64,000 nucleotides of DNA. Source: Ancylobacter aquaticus. Lineage in GTDB: Bacteria; Pseudomonadota; Alphaproteobacteria; Rhizobiales; Xanthobacteraceae. A program made the position numbers and the translations under genes. Positions 54,269 to 63,635 of this stretch are shown piece after piece. Location of the stretch: positions 992,001-1,056,000 of the forward strand of contig NZ_SMFY01000002.1 in the NCBI RefSeq assembly GCF_004339465.1, in the 5' to 3' direction. The notes beneath the pieces are model-generated. The model was not told where the DNA came from. It did no database searches and worked only from the letters and a program-made list of their open reading frames with translations. Each line of letters begins with the position of its first letter. Within the stretch, counting starts at the first letter, position 1.

Positions 54269-54679
54269 GGCGATACTCCTTAAGGCGTAGACCAACTTAG
54301 CAATTAGCATGCCGTCGATGACACCCATGCGGGTGCCCTTATCCCCGGCTCGCGGGGTAATCGGGGGCGCCAAACCGCCGCGTCCGGCCAGGGGCCGTCG
54401 ACGCGACCGCCCCTGCGGGAGCAGGTGATGCTGCGGCGACACAGCCCGCAAGTATCGTCCAATTGCCCCAGAGCCGCCCCGATTGTGAACGAATCCACCG
54501 CCAGCATGAACACCGTGCTCAGGAAAGCTTCAGGGTTGGGGCTTTATGAATAGGGGCATGCAGGACGTCGCTGTCGGCGGCGCGTCTGCGGAAGACCGGC
54601 CGGAAGGCCGGGCGAATGAACAAGCCGGCCGTCAGGCCGTTGGTAAAGTCAGCGTAAGCGTATCAGGAAGGAATTTGAG
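54269..54679. other. Gene-free divergent region upstream of ppc
   Basis: These 411 bases separate ppc (minus) from a small plus-strand ORF. Short open frames on both strands are without ribosome sites. GC-rich palindromic bits occur near 54410-54445. The ppc promoter should be here; no clear -35/-10 was found. Confidence 0.4.
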
Positions 54680-54853
54680 ATGTCCCCCGTCATGAACCGT
54701 ACCGAGGTTCAGGCCCCCCTCGCCGCTTCCCAGCCCAAGGCCTCCTATGCCGGCGCCCTTTCGCCGCTGCGTCCCACTGACGGGCGGGAGAAGAAGCTGG
54801 CAAACGCTCCGGTCGGCTCCATCGCCGCCATCGAATCGCAGCTCGGCTTCTGA
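54680..54853 (+). CDS. Small hypothetical protein
   Basis: The product would be 57 aa: 'MSPVMNRTEVQAPLAASQPK' and then 'SYAGALSPLRPTDGREKKLANAP', ending 'IAAIESQLGF'. AGGAAGG lies eight to nine bases before the ATG. It has no signal, membrane segment or cysteine. I do not recognise the family. The ribosome site and chromosomal codon use make it plausible. Confidence 0.45.
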   Translation: MSPVMNRTEVQAPLAASQPKASYAGALSPLRPTDGREKKLANAPVGSIAAIESQLGF

Positions 54854-55133
54854 CGCTGGCCTGCGTATCGCCGGACGATCGACCCTGCACTCCGCGGGTA
54901 TCCTGCAGCTTGAGAATGCAGCAGTTCCCGCAGTGAGTTTGCCGCCGCTCCGCATCCGTCTTCACGGAATTGTGTGCCGCGCGGAAAGCGCCGTTTCGTG
55001 CCGGCCCGCCCCCGGTCGGCACGTCCGAAAGACGCCGGATAACGCGCGAGGGGACTAGATTCAAGGCGCTTACTTCCCATATGGATGACGTTGCGGCAAC
55101 TATCGCCCGAACCGTCCATGAGAGGCCAAGCCC

Positions 55134-56144
55134 TTGCGATTCCTGCGTCTGCGTCCCGTCGCCCTGCGTCTTGTCATTGGCGCCCTGTTCGTTGCCGCCG
55201 GTGTTCTGGTGGCCGCCGACTTCGCCGAGGCCCGCGCCGGCCGTAGCGGCAGCTTCGGCAGCCGAGGCACGCGCAGCTGGTCGACCCCCGCCCCCACGCC
55301 GACCGCTCCCACCGCCCAGCCCCTGCAGCGCTCCGCAGCCCCGCAAACCCAAACAGCACAAGGCGCCCGCGCTCCGGGCGTGCAGTCCGGCGGCTTCATG
55401 CGCGGTGGCTTCATGGGCGGGCTGATGGGCGGCCTGCTCGGCGCCGGCATTTTCGGCCTGCTGATGGGCTCGGGCTTCTTCTCCGGCCTCGGCAGCCTGT
55501 CCGGCATTATCGGCCTGCTGCTTCAGGTGGGGCTGATCTTCATCGTCGTGCGGCTGGTGATGGGCTGGATGCGCTCGCGCAATCAGCCTTCCTATGCCGG
55601 CGGCGCCCGTCCGGACCCGATGAACCGGAATGCGATGAACCGTGACGCGCTGAACGGCGCCGGCTCGGCTCCGCAGGGTAGCGCCTCCACCGGCACCGCC
55701 GCACCGCGCACCGGCTTCGGCACCGCCCCGCGTGGCAAGCCGATCAAGCTGGAAGGTTCGGACTTCGACATCTTCGAGCGCACGCTTACCGAGGTTCAGT
55801 CCGCCTATGGCCGCGCCGACAAGCCCGCCTTGGCCGCCCTGCTCACCCCCGAGATGTCTGGCTACATGGCCGAGGAACTCGACGAGATGGCGCGCGACGG
55901 GCTGGAGAACCGCATCACCGACGTGAAGCTGCTTCAGGGCGACCTGTCGGAAGCCTGGTCGGAAGGCGACACAGAATACGCCACCGTCGCCATGCGCTAC
56001 GAACTCAAGGACGTCACGCTCGACAAGGCTACCGGCCGCGTCGTGCAGGGCGACCCCGACCGCGTGGAGCAGGCGGTGGAATTCTGGACTTTCGCCCGCC
56101 CGGCGCGCGGCGACTGGAAGCTGAGCGCCATCCAGCAGGGCTGA
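55134..56144 (+). CDS. TIM44-like domain membrane protein
   Basis: The product is 336 aa from a TTG codon. A signal-like N-terminus (residues 1-33, 'AEARA') is followed by a Ser/Thr/Pro/Gln linker to about 85 and Gly-rich hydrophobic segments ('GGLMGGLLGAGIFGLLMGSGFF', two to three spans). Residues 200-335 are a TIM44/MRPL45-like domain ('DFDIFERTLTEVQSAYGRADK', 'FWTFARPARGDWKLSAIQQ'). The family occurs in alphaproteobacteria as a relative of mitochondrial import Tim44; the bacterial role is unclear. A terminator follows. Confidence 0.85.
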   Translation: MRFLRLRPVALRLVIGALFVAAGVLVAADFAEARAGRSGSFGSRGTRSWSTPAPTPTAPTAQPLQRSAAPQTQTAQGARAPGVQSGGFMRGGFMGGLMGGLLGAGIFGLLMGSGFFSGLGSLSGIIGLLLQVGLIFIVVRLVMGWMRSRNQPSYAGGARPDPMNRNAMNRDALNGAGSAPQGSASTGTAAPRTGFGTAPRGKPIKLEGSDFDIFERTLTEVQSAYGRADKPALAALLTPEMSGYMAEELDEMARDGLENRITDVKLLQGDLSEAWSEGDTEYATVAMRYELKDVTLDKATGRVVQGDPDRVEQAVEFWTFARPARGDWKLSAIQQG

Positions 56145-56171
56145 GCGCGCCTCATTTCCTCACACGACTAG

Positions 56172-56198
56172 AAAGGGCGGCCCCGGGCCGCCCTTTTT
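56172..56198 (+). terminator. Rho-independent terminator
   Basis: AAAGGGCGGCC and its exact complement form 11 pairs around CCG, followed by more T. It separates the TIM44-like gene from the convergent DUF805 gene and can end transcription from both sides. Confidence 0.85.
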
Positions 56199-56206
56199 CG
56201 TGCGTG

Positions 56207-56596
56207 TCAGAACTCCAGCGGGTCCGGCCCGAAACGGTTCGGACCCGGCGTACCTTTCACCATGAACCAGAAGAAGAGAACGAACACGCCGATGCCGGTG
56301 AGGCTGATCAGCAGCCACCAGCCGGTGCGGTCCATGTCGTGGAAGCGCCGAACCCCGACGGCGATCGAGGGGATGAGCAACGCCAGGCCGACCAGCGTGG
56401 TGATAGGGGTAAAGGCGCCAATCTCGCCAAAAGTGAGCAGCGAGAATGCCCCGAACAGGGCCGTGTCGATGACGCCGGAAGCGATGTTCACCAGAATGTA
56501 GAACACGATGAACCACCAATATTCCGAGCGCGGCGCGCGTCCGGTGAAGGTGGCGTAATTGCCGAGAACGCTGGAAATCGACTGCGTGAAGGTCAT
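56207..56596 (-). CDS. DUF805 membrane protein
   Basis: The product is 129 aa with about four membrane helices. 'YATFTGRAPRSEYWWFIVFYILVN' and 'GVRRFHDMDRTGWWLLI' are the DUF805 signatures, and the C-terminal 'GTPGPNRFGPDPLEF' is also conserved. GGGGGAAG before the ATG at 56596 sets the start, 57 bases downstream of another in-frame codon. No function is known for the family. Confidence 0.9.
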   Translation of the reverse strand: MTFTQSISSVLGNYATFTGRAPRSEYWWFIVFYILVNIASGVIDTALFGAFSLLTFGEIGAFTPITTLVGLALLIPSIAVGVRRFHDMDRTGWWLLISLTGIGVFVLFFWFMVKGTPGPNRFGPDPLEF

Positions 56597-56703
56597 GTCT
56601 TCCCCCGTGCCCCATTGGCGGTGCGCGCTATTCTTGGCACGAAAGGCGCGCAACGCCAGCCCCGCGTTCGGTAGGGCAGCGGGCTCATCGCAGGGAGGCG
56701 CCT

Positions 56704-57117
56704 ATGCAAATTTCCGTAGAAGCCGATCCGAGTGCCGAGGTGCGGGAACGGATCGACCGGGGCCTCGATATCTTCAACGAGACCAAAGCCGGTCCGTTGC
56801 AGGGGTCGGAACTTTGGGTCATCGCCCGCGACGACGATGGCGTGGCGACGGCGGGGCTGAAGGCGCGCACCTATTTCGGCTGGATGCACATCGACTGGCT
56901 GTGGGTGTCGCCAGAGGCCCGCGGTAGCGGCGTGGGGAGCGCCCTGCTGGGCGCTGCCGAGACGGAGGCCCGCGAGCGCGGCTGCACGGGGGCCCATCTT
57001 GAAACCTACAGCTTCCAGGCGCCGGCATTCTACGAGAAGCACGGCTACACACGCTTTGGCCAGATCGAAGATTACCCGCCGGGCCACGCCTGCATCTGGC
57101 TCAAGAAACGCTTTTGA
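56704..57117 (+). CDS. GNAT family N-acetyltransferase
   Basis: The product is 137 aa, one GNAT domain. Acetyl-CoA binding: 'WLWVSPEARGSGVGSALL' near 63-80 (R-G-S-G-V-G). 'ETYSFQAPAFYEKHGYTRFGQI' carries the catalytic-region Tyr and the closing strand. GGGAGG precedes the ATG. It resembles small stand-alone acetyltransferases of unknown substrate and is transcribed alone, convergent with uvrB. Confidence 0.88.
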   Translation: MQISVEADPSAEVRERIDRGLDIFNETKAGPLQGSELWVIARDDDGVATAGLKARTYFGWMHIDWLWVSPEARGSGVGSALLGAAETEARERGCTGAHLETYSFQAPAFYEKHGYTRFGQIEDYPPGHACIWLKKRF

Positions 57118-57143
57118 CCGTCCGCAGGCGCGCGCCTGCCCCC

Positions 57144-59750
57144 TCACCGTTTCGGTGCCCGCCTTCCGCCCTTGCGATAGCCCTTGGTCATCGGGTCGGG
57201 CCGCTCCGGCCGCACCCAGTCCTCCACCCGCAACGGCTCGGTCCGGTCGGTCCCCGGCCCCATGTCGTCGAGCGAGGGCTTGACGATGCGCGAGGCGGCG
57301 CGCGGCGCGAGCATGGGCGGCTCGCCCGGCTCATAGGCGGCCTGCGCCTCGTCGGCGCGCGCCCCTGCCCCCCCGGAAACGTGCCCGGGCGACGAGCGCC
57401 CGCTGCCCGCCCGGCCACCGCCTTTGCCCTTTTTCTCCGGCATGTTGGCGGAACGGCCATATTTGCGCTCGCCGCGATAGCCGCCGGTGCGGTCGTCGAC
57501 ACTGTCCTGCCGGGTCAGCGGATCATCGGAAATCGCCAACTCGGTGGCCTGCAGCCGCTTGACCTCGTCGCGCAGCCGCGCTGCCTGCTCGAAATCGAGA
57601 TCGGCTGCCGCCTTGCGCATGCGCTTTTCGAGGTCGGCGATAACGGTGGCGAGATTATTGCCATAGGTGGCGGCGCCCTCGGAAAGACCGGCATCGACCG
57701 TCACATGGTCGCGCTCATAAACGCTGTTGAGAATGTCGCCGATCGCCTTCTTCACGCTCTCTGGCGTGATGCCGTGCTCGACATTCCATTCCACCTGCTT
57801 GGCCCGGCGACGCTCGGTCTCCGCCATCGCCCGCTCCATCGAGCCGGTAATGTTGTCGGCATACAGCACCACGCGCCCGTCGACATTGCGCGCGGCACGG
57901 CCGATGGTCTGGATGAGCGAGGTCTCGGAGCGCAGGAAGCCCTCCTTGTCGGCGTCGAGAATGGCCACGAGCCCGCATTCGGGAATGTCGAGACCCTCGC
58001 GCAGCAGGTTGATGCCGATCAGCACGTCGAAGGCGCCGAGGCGCAGGTCGCGAAGGATTTCGATACGCTCGATCGTGTCGATGTCCGAGTGCATGTAGCG
58101 CACGCGGATGCCGTTCTCGTGCAGATATTCCGTCAGGTCTTCGGCCATGCGCTTGGTGAGCACCGTCACCAGCGTGCGGTATCCCTGCGCCGCCGTGGCC
58201 CGCACCTCGCCAAGCAGGTCATCGACCTGCGTGCGCGCCGGGCGCACCTCGACCTCCGGGTCGACCAGGCCGGTGGGGCGGATGACCTGCTCGACGAAGA
58301 CGCCGCCGGTGCGCTCCATCTCCCATTTGCCGGGAGTGGCGGAGACATGCACCGTTTGCGGGCGCATCGCCTCCCATTCCTCGAAGCGCAGCGGCCGGTT
58401 ATCCATACAGCTCGGCAGCCGGAAGCCATATTCCGCCAGCGTCGCCTTGCGGCGAAAGTCGCCGCGATACATGGCGCCGATCTGCGGAATGGTGACGTGG
58501 CTCTCGTCGCAGAAGATCAGCGCATTGTCAGGCACATATTCGAACAGGGTCGGCGGCGGCTCGCCCGGCTGGCGGCCGGTGAGCCAGCGCGAATAGTTCT
58601 CGATGCCGGCGCAGCTTCCCGTCGCCTCCATCATCTCGATGTCGAAGGTGCAGCGCTGCTCCAGCCGCTGCGCTTCCAGCAGCCGGCCCATGGCGTGCAG
58701 TTCGTCGAGACGGTGCTTCAGCTCGGCCTTGATGCCGTGGATGGCCTGGATCAGCGTCGGGCGCGGCGTCACATAGTGCGAATTTGCATAGAGCTTGACG
58801 AATTTTAGGTCCTGCGACTTCTGCCCGGTCAGCGGATCGAACTCCTGGATGCTCTCCACCTCGTCGCCGAACAGCGAGATGCGCCAAGCCCGGTCCTCGT
58901 AATGCGCCGGGAAGATTTCGATCACGTCGCCGCGCACCCGGAAAGTGCCGCGGCCGAAATCGCCCTGGGTGCGCTTGTACTGCAGCGCCACCAGGTCGGC
59001 GAGCAGGGCGCGCTGGTCGATGCGCTCGCCCACCTCGATCTTGAAGGTCATGGAGGCATAGGTCTCGACCGAGCCGATGCCGTAGATGCAGGAGACCGAG
59101 GCGACGATGATGACGTCGTCGCGCTCCAGCAGAGAGCGGGTGGCCGAATGGCGCATGCGGTCGATCTGCTCGTTGATCGACGATTCCTTTTCGATGAAGG
59201 TGTCGGTGCGCGGCACATAGGCCTCGGGCTGGTAGTAGTCGTAATAAGAGACGAAATACTCCACCGCATTGTCGGGGAAGAAGCTCTTGAACTCGCCATA
59301 GAGCTGCGCCGCCAGCGTCTTGTTCGGCGCCAGCACCAGCGCCGGGCGCTGCACGCGCTCGATGACATTGGCCATGGTGAAGGTCTTGCCCGAGCCGGTG
59401 ACACCGAGCAGCACCTGATCGCGCTCGCCCTCATTGGCCGCCGCCACCAGTTCCTTGATCGCCGCGGGCTGGTCGCCATTGGGCGTGTAGTCGGATTTCA
59501 GCTCGAAGCGCACGCCGCCTTCGGACTTTTCCGGTCGCGCGGGGCGATGCGGCGCCCAGAGCTGGCCGTCCACCTCCGGGCGACCGCCCTCGATCAGCGC
59601 CGACAGCGCCGCAACCGTGGCGGAGGCGCCCGAAGTCGGCGCCACGCCGAGCTTCTCGGCGAGTGCGGGATCGAGCGTGGCGGATTGCGCGGGCTCGAAG
59701 GCGCGCTGGGAGCGCTCGGAAAACCCGCCGGGACGTGCTGCTTTGGCCAT
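57144..59750 (-). CDS. uvrB: Excinuclease ABC subunit B
   Basis: The product is 868 aa, longer than E. coli UvrB (673). An N-terminal extension of about 80 residues precedes '[16 protein letters not shown]'. Walker A '[12 protein letters not shown]', the beta-hairpin '[12 protein letters not shown]', '[18 protein letters not shown]', '[13 protein letters not shown]' and the UVR motif '[23 protein letters not shown]' follow. The last 110 residues are a low-complexity basic tail ending '[13 protein letters not shown]'. Both extensions are usual in Hyphomicrobiales. It is the damage-verifying helicase of nucleotide excision repair. Confidence 0.96.
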   Translation of the reverse strand: MAKAARPGGFSERSQRAFEPAQSATLDPALAEKLGVAPTSGASATVAALSALIEGGRPEVDGQLWAPHRPARPEKSEGGVRFELKSDYTPNGDQPAAIKELVAAANEGERDQVLLGVTGSGKTFTMANVIERVQRPALVLAPNKTLAAQLYGEFKSFFPDNAVEYFVSYYDYYQPEAYVPRTDTFIEKESSINEQIDRMRHSATRSLLERDDVIIVASVSCIYGIGSVETYASMTFKIEVGERIDQRALLADLVALQYKRTQGDFGRGTFRVRGDVIEIFPAHYEDRAWRISLFGDEVESIQEFDPLTGQKSQDLKFVKLYANSHYVTPRPTLIQAIHGIKAELKHRLDELHAMGRLLEAQRLEQRCTFDIEMMEATGSCAGIENYSRWLTGRQPGEPPPTLFEYVPDNALIFCDESHVTIPQIGAMYRGDFRRKATLAEYGFRLPSCMDNRPLRFEEWEAMRPQTVHVSATPGKWEMERTGGVFVEQVIRPTGLVDPEVEVRPARTQVDDLLGEVRATAAQGYRTLVTVLTKRMAEDLTEYLHENGIRVRYMHSDIDTIERIEILRDLRLGAFDVLIGINLLREGLDIPECGLVAILDADKEGFLRSETSLIQTIGRAARNVDGRVVLYADNITGSMERAMAETERRRAKQVEWNVEHGITPESVKKAIGDILNSVYERDHVTVDAGLSEGAATYGNNLATVIADLEKRMRKAAADLDFEQAARLRDEVKRLQATELAISDDPLTRQDSVDDRTGGYRGERKYGRSANMPEKKGKGGGRAGSGRSSPGHVSGGAGARADEAQAAYEPGEPPMLAPRAASRIVKPSLDDMGPGTDRTEPLRVEDWVRPERPDPMTKGYRKGGRRAPKR

Positions 59751-59923
59751 GGCGGCAATATGGGGTCAGATTCGGTCGGCGCAAAGGCCTCCTGACAGCT
59801 TGTGCAGCGGGCGGCCCTCACGCACGGGCGGCGCCCGCAAGGGCATCAGCTGACGCGCGGATAGGCAGAAGAGAAGCGGCGGCGAAAGCGGCCTTCATGC
59901 GGTTCATCGCCTGAAATCAGCTA

Positions 59924-59951
59924 CTTACCTCTAATTTGCACATTTTATAAT
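59924..59951 (+). promoter_or_regulatory. Sigma-70 promoter of the amidohydrolase operon
   Basis: A perfect -10 hexamer TATAAT lies at 59946-59951. A -35-like CTTACC sits 16 bases upstream. The predicted start of transcription is near 59958, just before the palindrome at 59966. Confidence 0.65.
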
Positions 59952-59965
59952 CACTGGCACGCCTG

Positions 59966-59987
59966 ATGCATACACGATTGTATGCAT
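59966..59987. promoter_or_regulatory. 22-bp perfect palindromic operator
   Basis: ATGCATAC-ACGATT-GTATGCAT has exact 8-bp arms. It lies directly downstream of the TATAAT promoter and 45 bases before the amidohydrolase start, the place of a repressor roadblock. The size and ATAC/GTAT character recall GntR (FCD) family sites. No regulator gene lies next to it in this window. Confidence 0.75.
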
Positions 59988-60031
59988 ATGAGCCGAGGCC
60001 GTTCGCGGTTGGCTCCAGACGGGGAATGCCC

Positions 60032-60739
60032 ATGCCCGAGACGCTGCTCGCCGCCGAACCCGCCCCCCTGGCCTTCCATCCCGCCCGCACCGCGCTCGTC
60101 ATTATCGACATGCAGCGCGATTTCCTGGAGCCGGGCGGCTTCGGCGAGACGCTGGGCAATGACGTCTCGCGGCTACAGGCGGCCGTCGCCCCCTGCCAGA
60201 CCGTGCTCGCCGCTGCCCGCGCCGCCGGCCTGCTGGTCATCCACACCCGCGAGGGCCACCGTCCGGACATGATGGACGCGCCCCCGGCCAAGGTCGAGCG
60301 CGGCGTGCCAACGGCGCGCATCGGCTGCGCCGGTCCGATGGGCCGCATCCTGATCCGCGGCGAGCCGGGCCACGACATCATCGCCGAACTCGCCCCCGCC
60401 CCCGGCGAACCGGTGCTCGATAAGCCCGGCAAGGGCGCCTTCTACCAGACCGACCTCGAACTGATGCTGAAGAACCGGGGCATCGACACGCTGCTGGTCG
60501 CCGGCGTCACCACCGAGGTCTGCGTCCACACCACCATCCGCGAGGGCAATGATCGCGGCTATCGCTGCGTGGCGCTGGCCGATTGCTGCGCCTCCTACAT
60601 CCCCGAATTCCACCGCGTCGGCCTGGAGATGATCAAGGCGCAGGGCGGAATCTTCGGCTGGGTGTCCGATTCCACCGCCCTACTGGCCGCGCTTGGCAAC
60701 GACAGAACCTACAGCACGGCGCCCGCCAGCGCCGCCTGA
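60032..60739 (+). CDS. Cysteine hydrolase, biuret-hydrolase (BiuH)-like
   Basis: The product is 235 aa of the isochorismatase-like amidohydrolase fold. The triad is Asp26 in '[12 protein letters not shown]', Lys131 in 'LDKPGKGAF' and Cys164 in '[10 protein letters not shown]'. '[17 protein letters not shown]' and '[14 protein letters not shown]' match the BiuH group, which cleaves biuret to allophanate and ammonia. I start at 60032, six bases after GGGGA and a first ATG; longer in-frame starts would put the palindromic operator inside the gene. A permease gene follows after 73 bases. Biuret or another ureide is the likely substrate; peroxyureidoacrylate-type amidases are alternatives. Confidence 0.85.
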   Translation: MPETLLAAEPAPLAFHPARTALVIIDMQRDFLEPGGFGETLGNDVSRLQAAVAPCQTVLAAARAAGLLVIHTREGHRPDMMDAPPAKVERGVPTARIGCAGPMGRILIRGEPGHDIIAELAPAPGEPVLDKPGKGAFYQTDLELMLKNRGIDTLLVAGVTTEVCVHTTIREGNDRGYRCVALADCCASYIPEFHRVGLEMIKAQGGIFGWVSDSTALLAALGNDRTYSTAPASAA

Positions 60740-60812
60740 TGCCGTCTGCCGCGTCCGGCGCCCGTCGCCGTTTTCACCGCGTCCCGTCATTCGTCCTTGA
60801 GGGATACCGAGC

Positions 60813-62429
60813 ATGTCCGCGACTGAAATGACCCCGATCTCGCCCGCCCGCACGGGCATGCGCCCGACCCTTTGGACGCCCGGCGACTGGAACGCCCTGT
60901 TCGGCTTCGGCACCAACATCCTCGTCAACATGCTGGTGCTGACCGGCCTGCTGCAATTCGTGCTGAAGATGCCGCCGGAAATTGTCTTCGGCCGCATCCT
61001 GCCGGCGGTGGGGCTGATGATGTTCCTCTCCACCGTCTATTACGCCTGGCTCGGCTACCAATTGGCCAAGAAGACCGGCCGGGACGACGTCTGCGCGCTG
61101 CCCTCGGGCATTTCCGTGCCGCACATGTTCGTCGTCACCTTCGTCATCATGCTGCCCATCGGCGCCGCCACCGGCGATCCGATCCAGGGCTGGGAGGCAG
61201 GCCTCGTCTGGGTGTTCTTCCAGAGCTTCATCCTGATGATCGGCGGCTTCGTCGCGCCCTATATCCGCAGGATCACCCCGCGCGCGGCCCTCCTCGGCAC
61301 GCTGGCGGGCGTCTCCATCGCCTTCATCGCGATGCGGCCGGCCTTCGAGATCTTCGCCACCCCGGTGATCGGGCTCACCTGCTTCGCCATCATCATGGTG
61401 AGCTGGTTCGGCGGGGTGAAATACCCGCGCGGCATCCCCGCCGGCCTCATCGCCATCGCGGTCGGCATGGCCATCGCCTGGGGCTCGAACCTGTTCGGGC
61501 TGAACTATGGCGGCATGAGCGTCGACAATGTCGGCGCCGCCTTCACCAATTTCGGCTTCTCCGTGCCGCTGCCGGCCTTCGACCATGTGTTCCACGGATT
61601 CGATTATCTCGGCATCATCCTCGTCACCGCCATTCCCTTCGGCATCTACGATCTGGTCGAGGCGATGGACAATGTGGAAAGCGCCGAGGCGGCGGGTGAT
61701 CACTACCCCACCACCCGGGTGCTTACCGCCGACGGCGTGGTTAGCCTGATCGGCTGCCTGATGGGCAACCCCTTCATCAACGCCGTCTATATCGGCCACC
61801 CCGGCTGGAAATCCATGGGCGGGCGCATCGGCTATTCCGCCGCCACCGGGCTGATGGTCATCATCCTGTCCTGGTTCGGCATCATCGCGCTGCTGCTGGC
61901 GCTGATCCCGGTCGTCGCCATCTCGCCGATCCTTCTGTACATCGGCATGCTGATCGGGGCGCAGGCGTTCCAGACCACGCCGTCCAAGCACGCCCCGGCC
62001 GTGGTGCTGGCGCTCACACCGCACCTTGCCGCCTGGGCCAAGCTGCTGATCGACAATTCGCTCGGCGTCGCCGGCACCTCCGCCGCCGTCCTCGGGCTGG
62101 AGAAGCTGGGGCAGGTCGGCGTGCTCTATCACGGGCTGGAGGTGATGGGCGGCGGCGCGATTCTGGTCGGGCTGGTGCTGGGCGCCATCGGCGTGTTCGT
62201 AGTGGAACGGCAATTCGTCAATGCCGCCGCGTTTGCCCTTGCCGGCTCGGTTCTCACCTTTTTCGGCTTCATGCATGGGGAAAGCGTCGGATTTGGCGTG
62301 ACTCCGACGGTAGCATTCGCCTACCTTCTCGTTGCGGGCTTTCTCTTTGCCTGCGCGAAATATGCCGCGCTGGAGGAGGCACCCGCCCTCCAGGCCGCGG
62401 ACGGGCCGCAGCCTGCACCGGCGGAATGA
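60813..62429 (+). CDS. NCS2/AzgA-like permease
   Basis: The product is 538 aa with 12-14 membrane helices. 'GFGTNILVNMLVLTGLLQFVL', 'DDVCALPSGISVPHMFVV', 'IPFGIYDLVEAMDNVESAEAAGD' and 'IGCLMGNPFINAVYIGHPGWKSMGGRIGYS' (two parts) resemble the nucleobase-ascorbate/AzgA transporter superfamily. The NBS-type 'AMDNVESAEAAGD' is in place of the usual Q/E-N motif. It is co-transcribed with the BiuH-like gene, so it should import the same ureide or ring compound. A double hairpin follows. Confidence 0.8.
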   Translation: MSATEMTPISPARTGMRPTLWTPGDWNALFGFGTNILVNMLVLTGLLQFVLKMPPEIVFGRILPAVGLMMFLSTVYYAWLGYQLAKKTGRDDVCALPSGISVPHMFVVTFVIMLPIGAATGDPIQGWEAGLVWVFFQSFILMIGGFVAPYIRRITPRAALLGTLAGVSIAFIAMRPAFEIFATPVIGLTCFAIIMVSWFGGVKYPRGIPAGLIAIAVGMAIAWGSNLFGLNYGGMSVDNVGAAFTNFGFSVPLPAFDHVFHGFDYLGIILVTAIPFGIYDLVEAMDNVESAEAAGDHYPTTRVLTADGVVSLIGCLMGNPFINAVYIGHPGWKSMGGRIGYSAATGLMVIILSWFGIIALLLALIPVVAISPILLYIGMLIGAQAFQTTPSKHAPAVVLALTPHLAAWAKLLIDNSLGVAGTSAAVLGLEKLGQVGVLYHGLEVMGGGAILVGLVLGAIGVFVVERQFVNAAAFALAGSVLTFFGFMHGESVGFGVTPTVAFAYLLVAGFLFACAKYAALEEAPALQAADGPQPAPAE

Positions 62430-62435
62430 GTTTTT

Positions 62436-62503
62436 GCTTCGATGCTGGGGGGTATCGAAGCAGCTTGAGACGGCGCGGCACATCCCTCAGGATGTCCGCG
62501 CCG
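62436..62503 (+). terminator. Two successive hairpins after the permease gene
   Basis: GCTTCGAT pairs with ATCGAAGC at 62436-62461. Then CGGCGCGG(C)ACATCC pairs with GGATGTCCGCGCCG at 62471-62503, followed by CTCTTGTTT. The second is a good terminator; the first may stabilise the mRNA end. Confidence 0.75.
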
Positions 62504-62564
62504 CTCTTGTTTCCGGCCCGTCGCCGGACGGCTCCCGCCCTGTGCCCCGCCTGCGAGGTAGTTC

Positions 62565-62918
62565 ATGTCGTTCCTGCTTTCCTTCGATCCGGCCACGCTT
62601 GGCGAACCGGAGGAAACCGCGCCGCTTGCCGAGCGCATCGTCGCTGGCGCGCCGCGTCATCTCACCTGGAACATCGAGACGCTGCCCGACGGCGCCCTGT
62701 TCGCCGGCATATGGGAATCCTCCCCCGGCGCCTGGCGGGTGGATTATGAGGAATGGGAGTTCTGCTCCATCCTCACCGGTGTCTCCATCCTGCACGAGGA
62801 TGGCGAGGCGCCGGTGGCGGTGAAGGCGGGCGACAGTTTCGCGCTGCGGCCGGGCTTCAAGGGTGTGTGGGAAGTCGTCGAGACCACCCGCAAGCACTAT
62901 GTCATCCGCCTCATCTGA
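62565..62918 (+). CDS. Cupin_3 (DUF861) protein
   Basis: The product is 117 aa. 'AGIWESSPGAWRVDYEEWEFCSILTG' and 'AGDSFALRPGFKGVWEVVETTRKHYV' (each motif given in part by key residues: WRVDY.EWE, GD.F..RPGF.G.WEV) are the cupin_3 signatures shared with EutQ and ureidoglycine-related proteins. The His ligands of classical cupins are mostly absent, as usual in this branch. It follows the ureide operon but behind a terminator. GAGG lies before the ATG. Confidence 0.86.
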   Translation: MSFLLSFDPATLGEPEETAPLAERIVAGAPRHLTWNIETLPDGALFAGIWESSPGAWRVDYEEWEFCSILTGVSILHEDGEAPVAVKAGDSFALRPGFKGVWEVVETTRKHYVIRLI

Positions 62919-63014
62919 GTACGGTGCCGGAATCCGGCCAAGTGTGGCCTTGCCGTCATTGACCACGCGGCGGGCGCGACGCATCTTCGCCGCACATGAT
63001 TTAGGAGAAGTGCG

Positions 63015-63635
63015 ATGCGGGCCGACATGAAGGGTGCGACTGGGCGGGCGAAGCGGGCCATGGCGCGGACCGCCACTGGCCTCGCCGTCATCGGCATGCT
63101 GGCCGGCTCGCTCGCCAGCGCGCAGGCCGCCAATTTCTTCGAGAAGAACTTCTGGATGTCGGGGCCCAATTACAGCGGCAACGTACCCGCCTGCGACACG
63201 CCTTCCGCCCTCGCGAAGATCCAGCGGGATTTCTCCACCACCGAATCACGCTTCTGGAATTCAAGCCTCACCATCGACCGCATTGACCATGTCCGCGAGA
63301 TCGCCTTCCGGCCTTGGGGCGAGGAATACATGCCGCGCCGCTATTGCCGCGCCGAGGTCATCGTCACCGGCATCGAAGGCACGCCCAGCTTCGGCACCGA
63401 GGGCGCGTATGGCAGCGGCGCCTATGGCAGCGGGCCCTATGACGGCACGTCGACCGGCAAGCCCGTGGGCAAGGTCGTCGGCAAGGCCTATGGCGCCCCG
63501 CGCTACCATACGGTGTGGTACTCGATTATTGAGGATGGCGGGTTCCTCGGGGCCTCATGGGGCGTCGACTGGTGCGTCGAAGGCTTCGACCGCTCCTGGA
63601 CCTATGCCCCGAACTGCCGCATGGCGCGTCCGTGA
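63015..63635 (+). CDS. Secreted protein of unknown function
   Basis: The product is 206 aa. A signal peptide follows a basic start and ends near 'SAQAAN' (residue 38). The mature part has 'ACDTPSALAKIQRDFSTTESRFW', 'REIAFRPWGEEYMPRRYCRAEV' and 'GVDWCVEGFDRSWTYAPNCRM', with four cysteines likely in two disulfides. Between them is a Gly/Ser/Tyr repeat stretch ('GAYGSGAYGSGPYDG'). I know this pattern only as a hypothetical family in Hyphomicrobiales. Its stop overlaps the start of the RNase T2 gene (GTGA), so the two are coupled. Confidence 0.8.
   Translation: MRADMKGATGRAKRAMARTATGLAVIGMLAGSLASAQAANFFEKNFWMSGPNYSGNVPACDTPSALAKIQRDFSTTESRFWNSSLTIDRIDHVREIAFRPWGEEYMPRRYCRAEVIVTGIEGTPSFGTEGAYGSGAYGSGPYDGTSTGKPVGKVVGKAYGAPRYHTVWYSIIEDGGFLGASWGVDWCVEGFDRSWTYAPNCRMARP

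Noticed and set aside
51143-54283. A 1046-codon open frame on the plus strand
   Set aside because: It is the antisense of ppc. His/Gly/Ala/Arg-rich composition and lack of ribosome site show it is a high-GC shadow.
59966-60031. Longer N-terminus of the biuret-hydrolase-like protein
   Set aside because: It would place the 22-bp palindrome and the region just after the TATAAT box inside the coding sequence, and it has no ribosome site.
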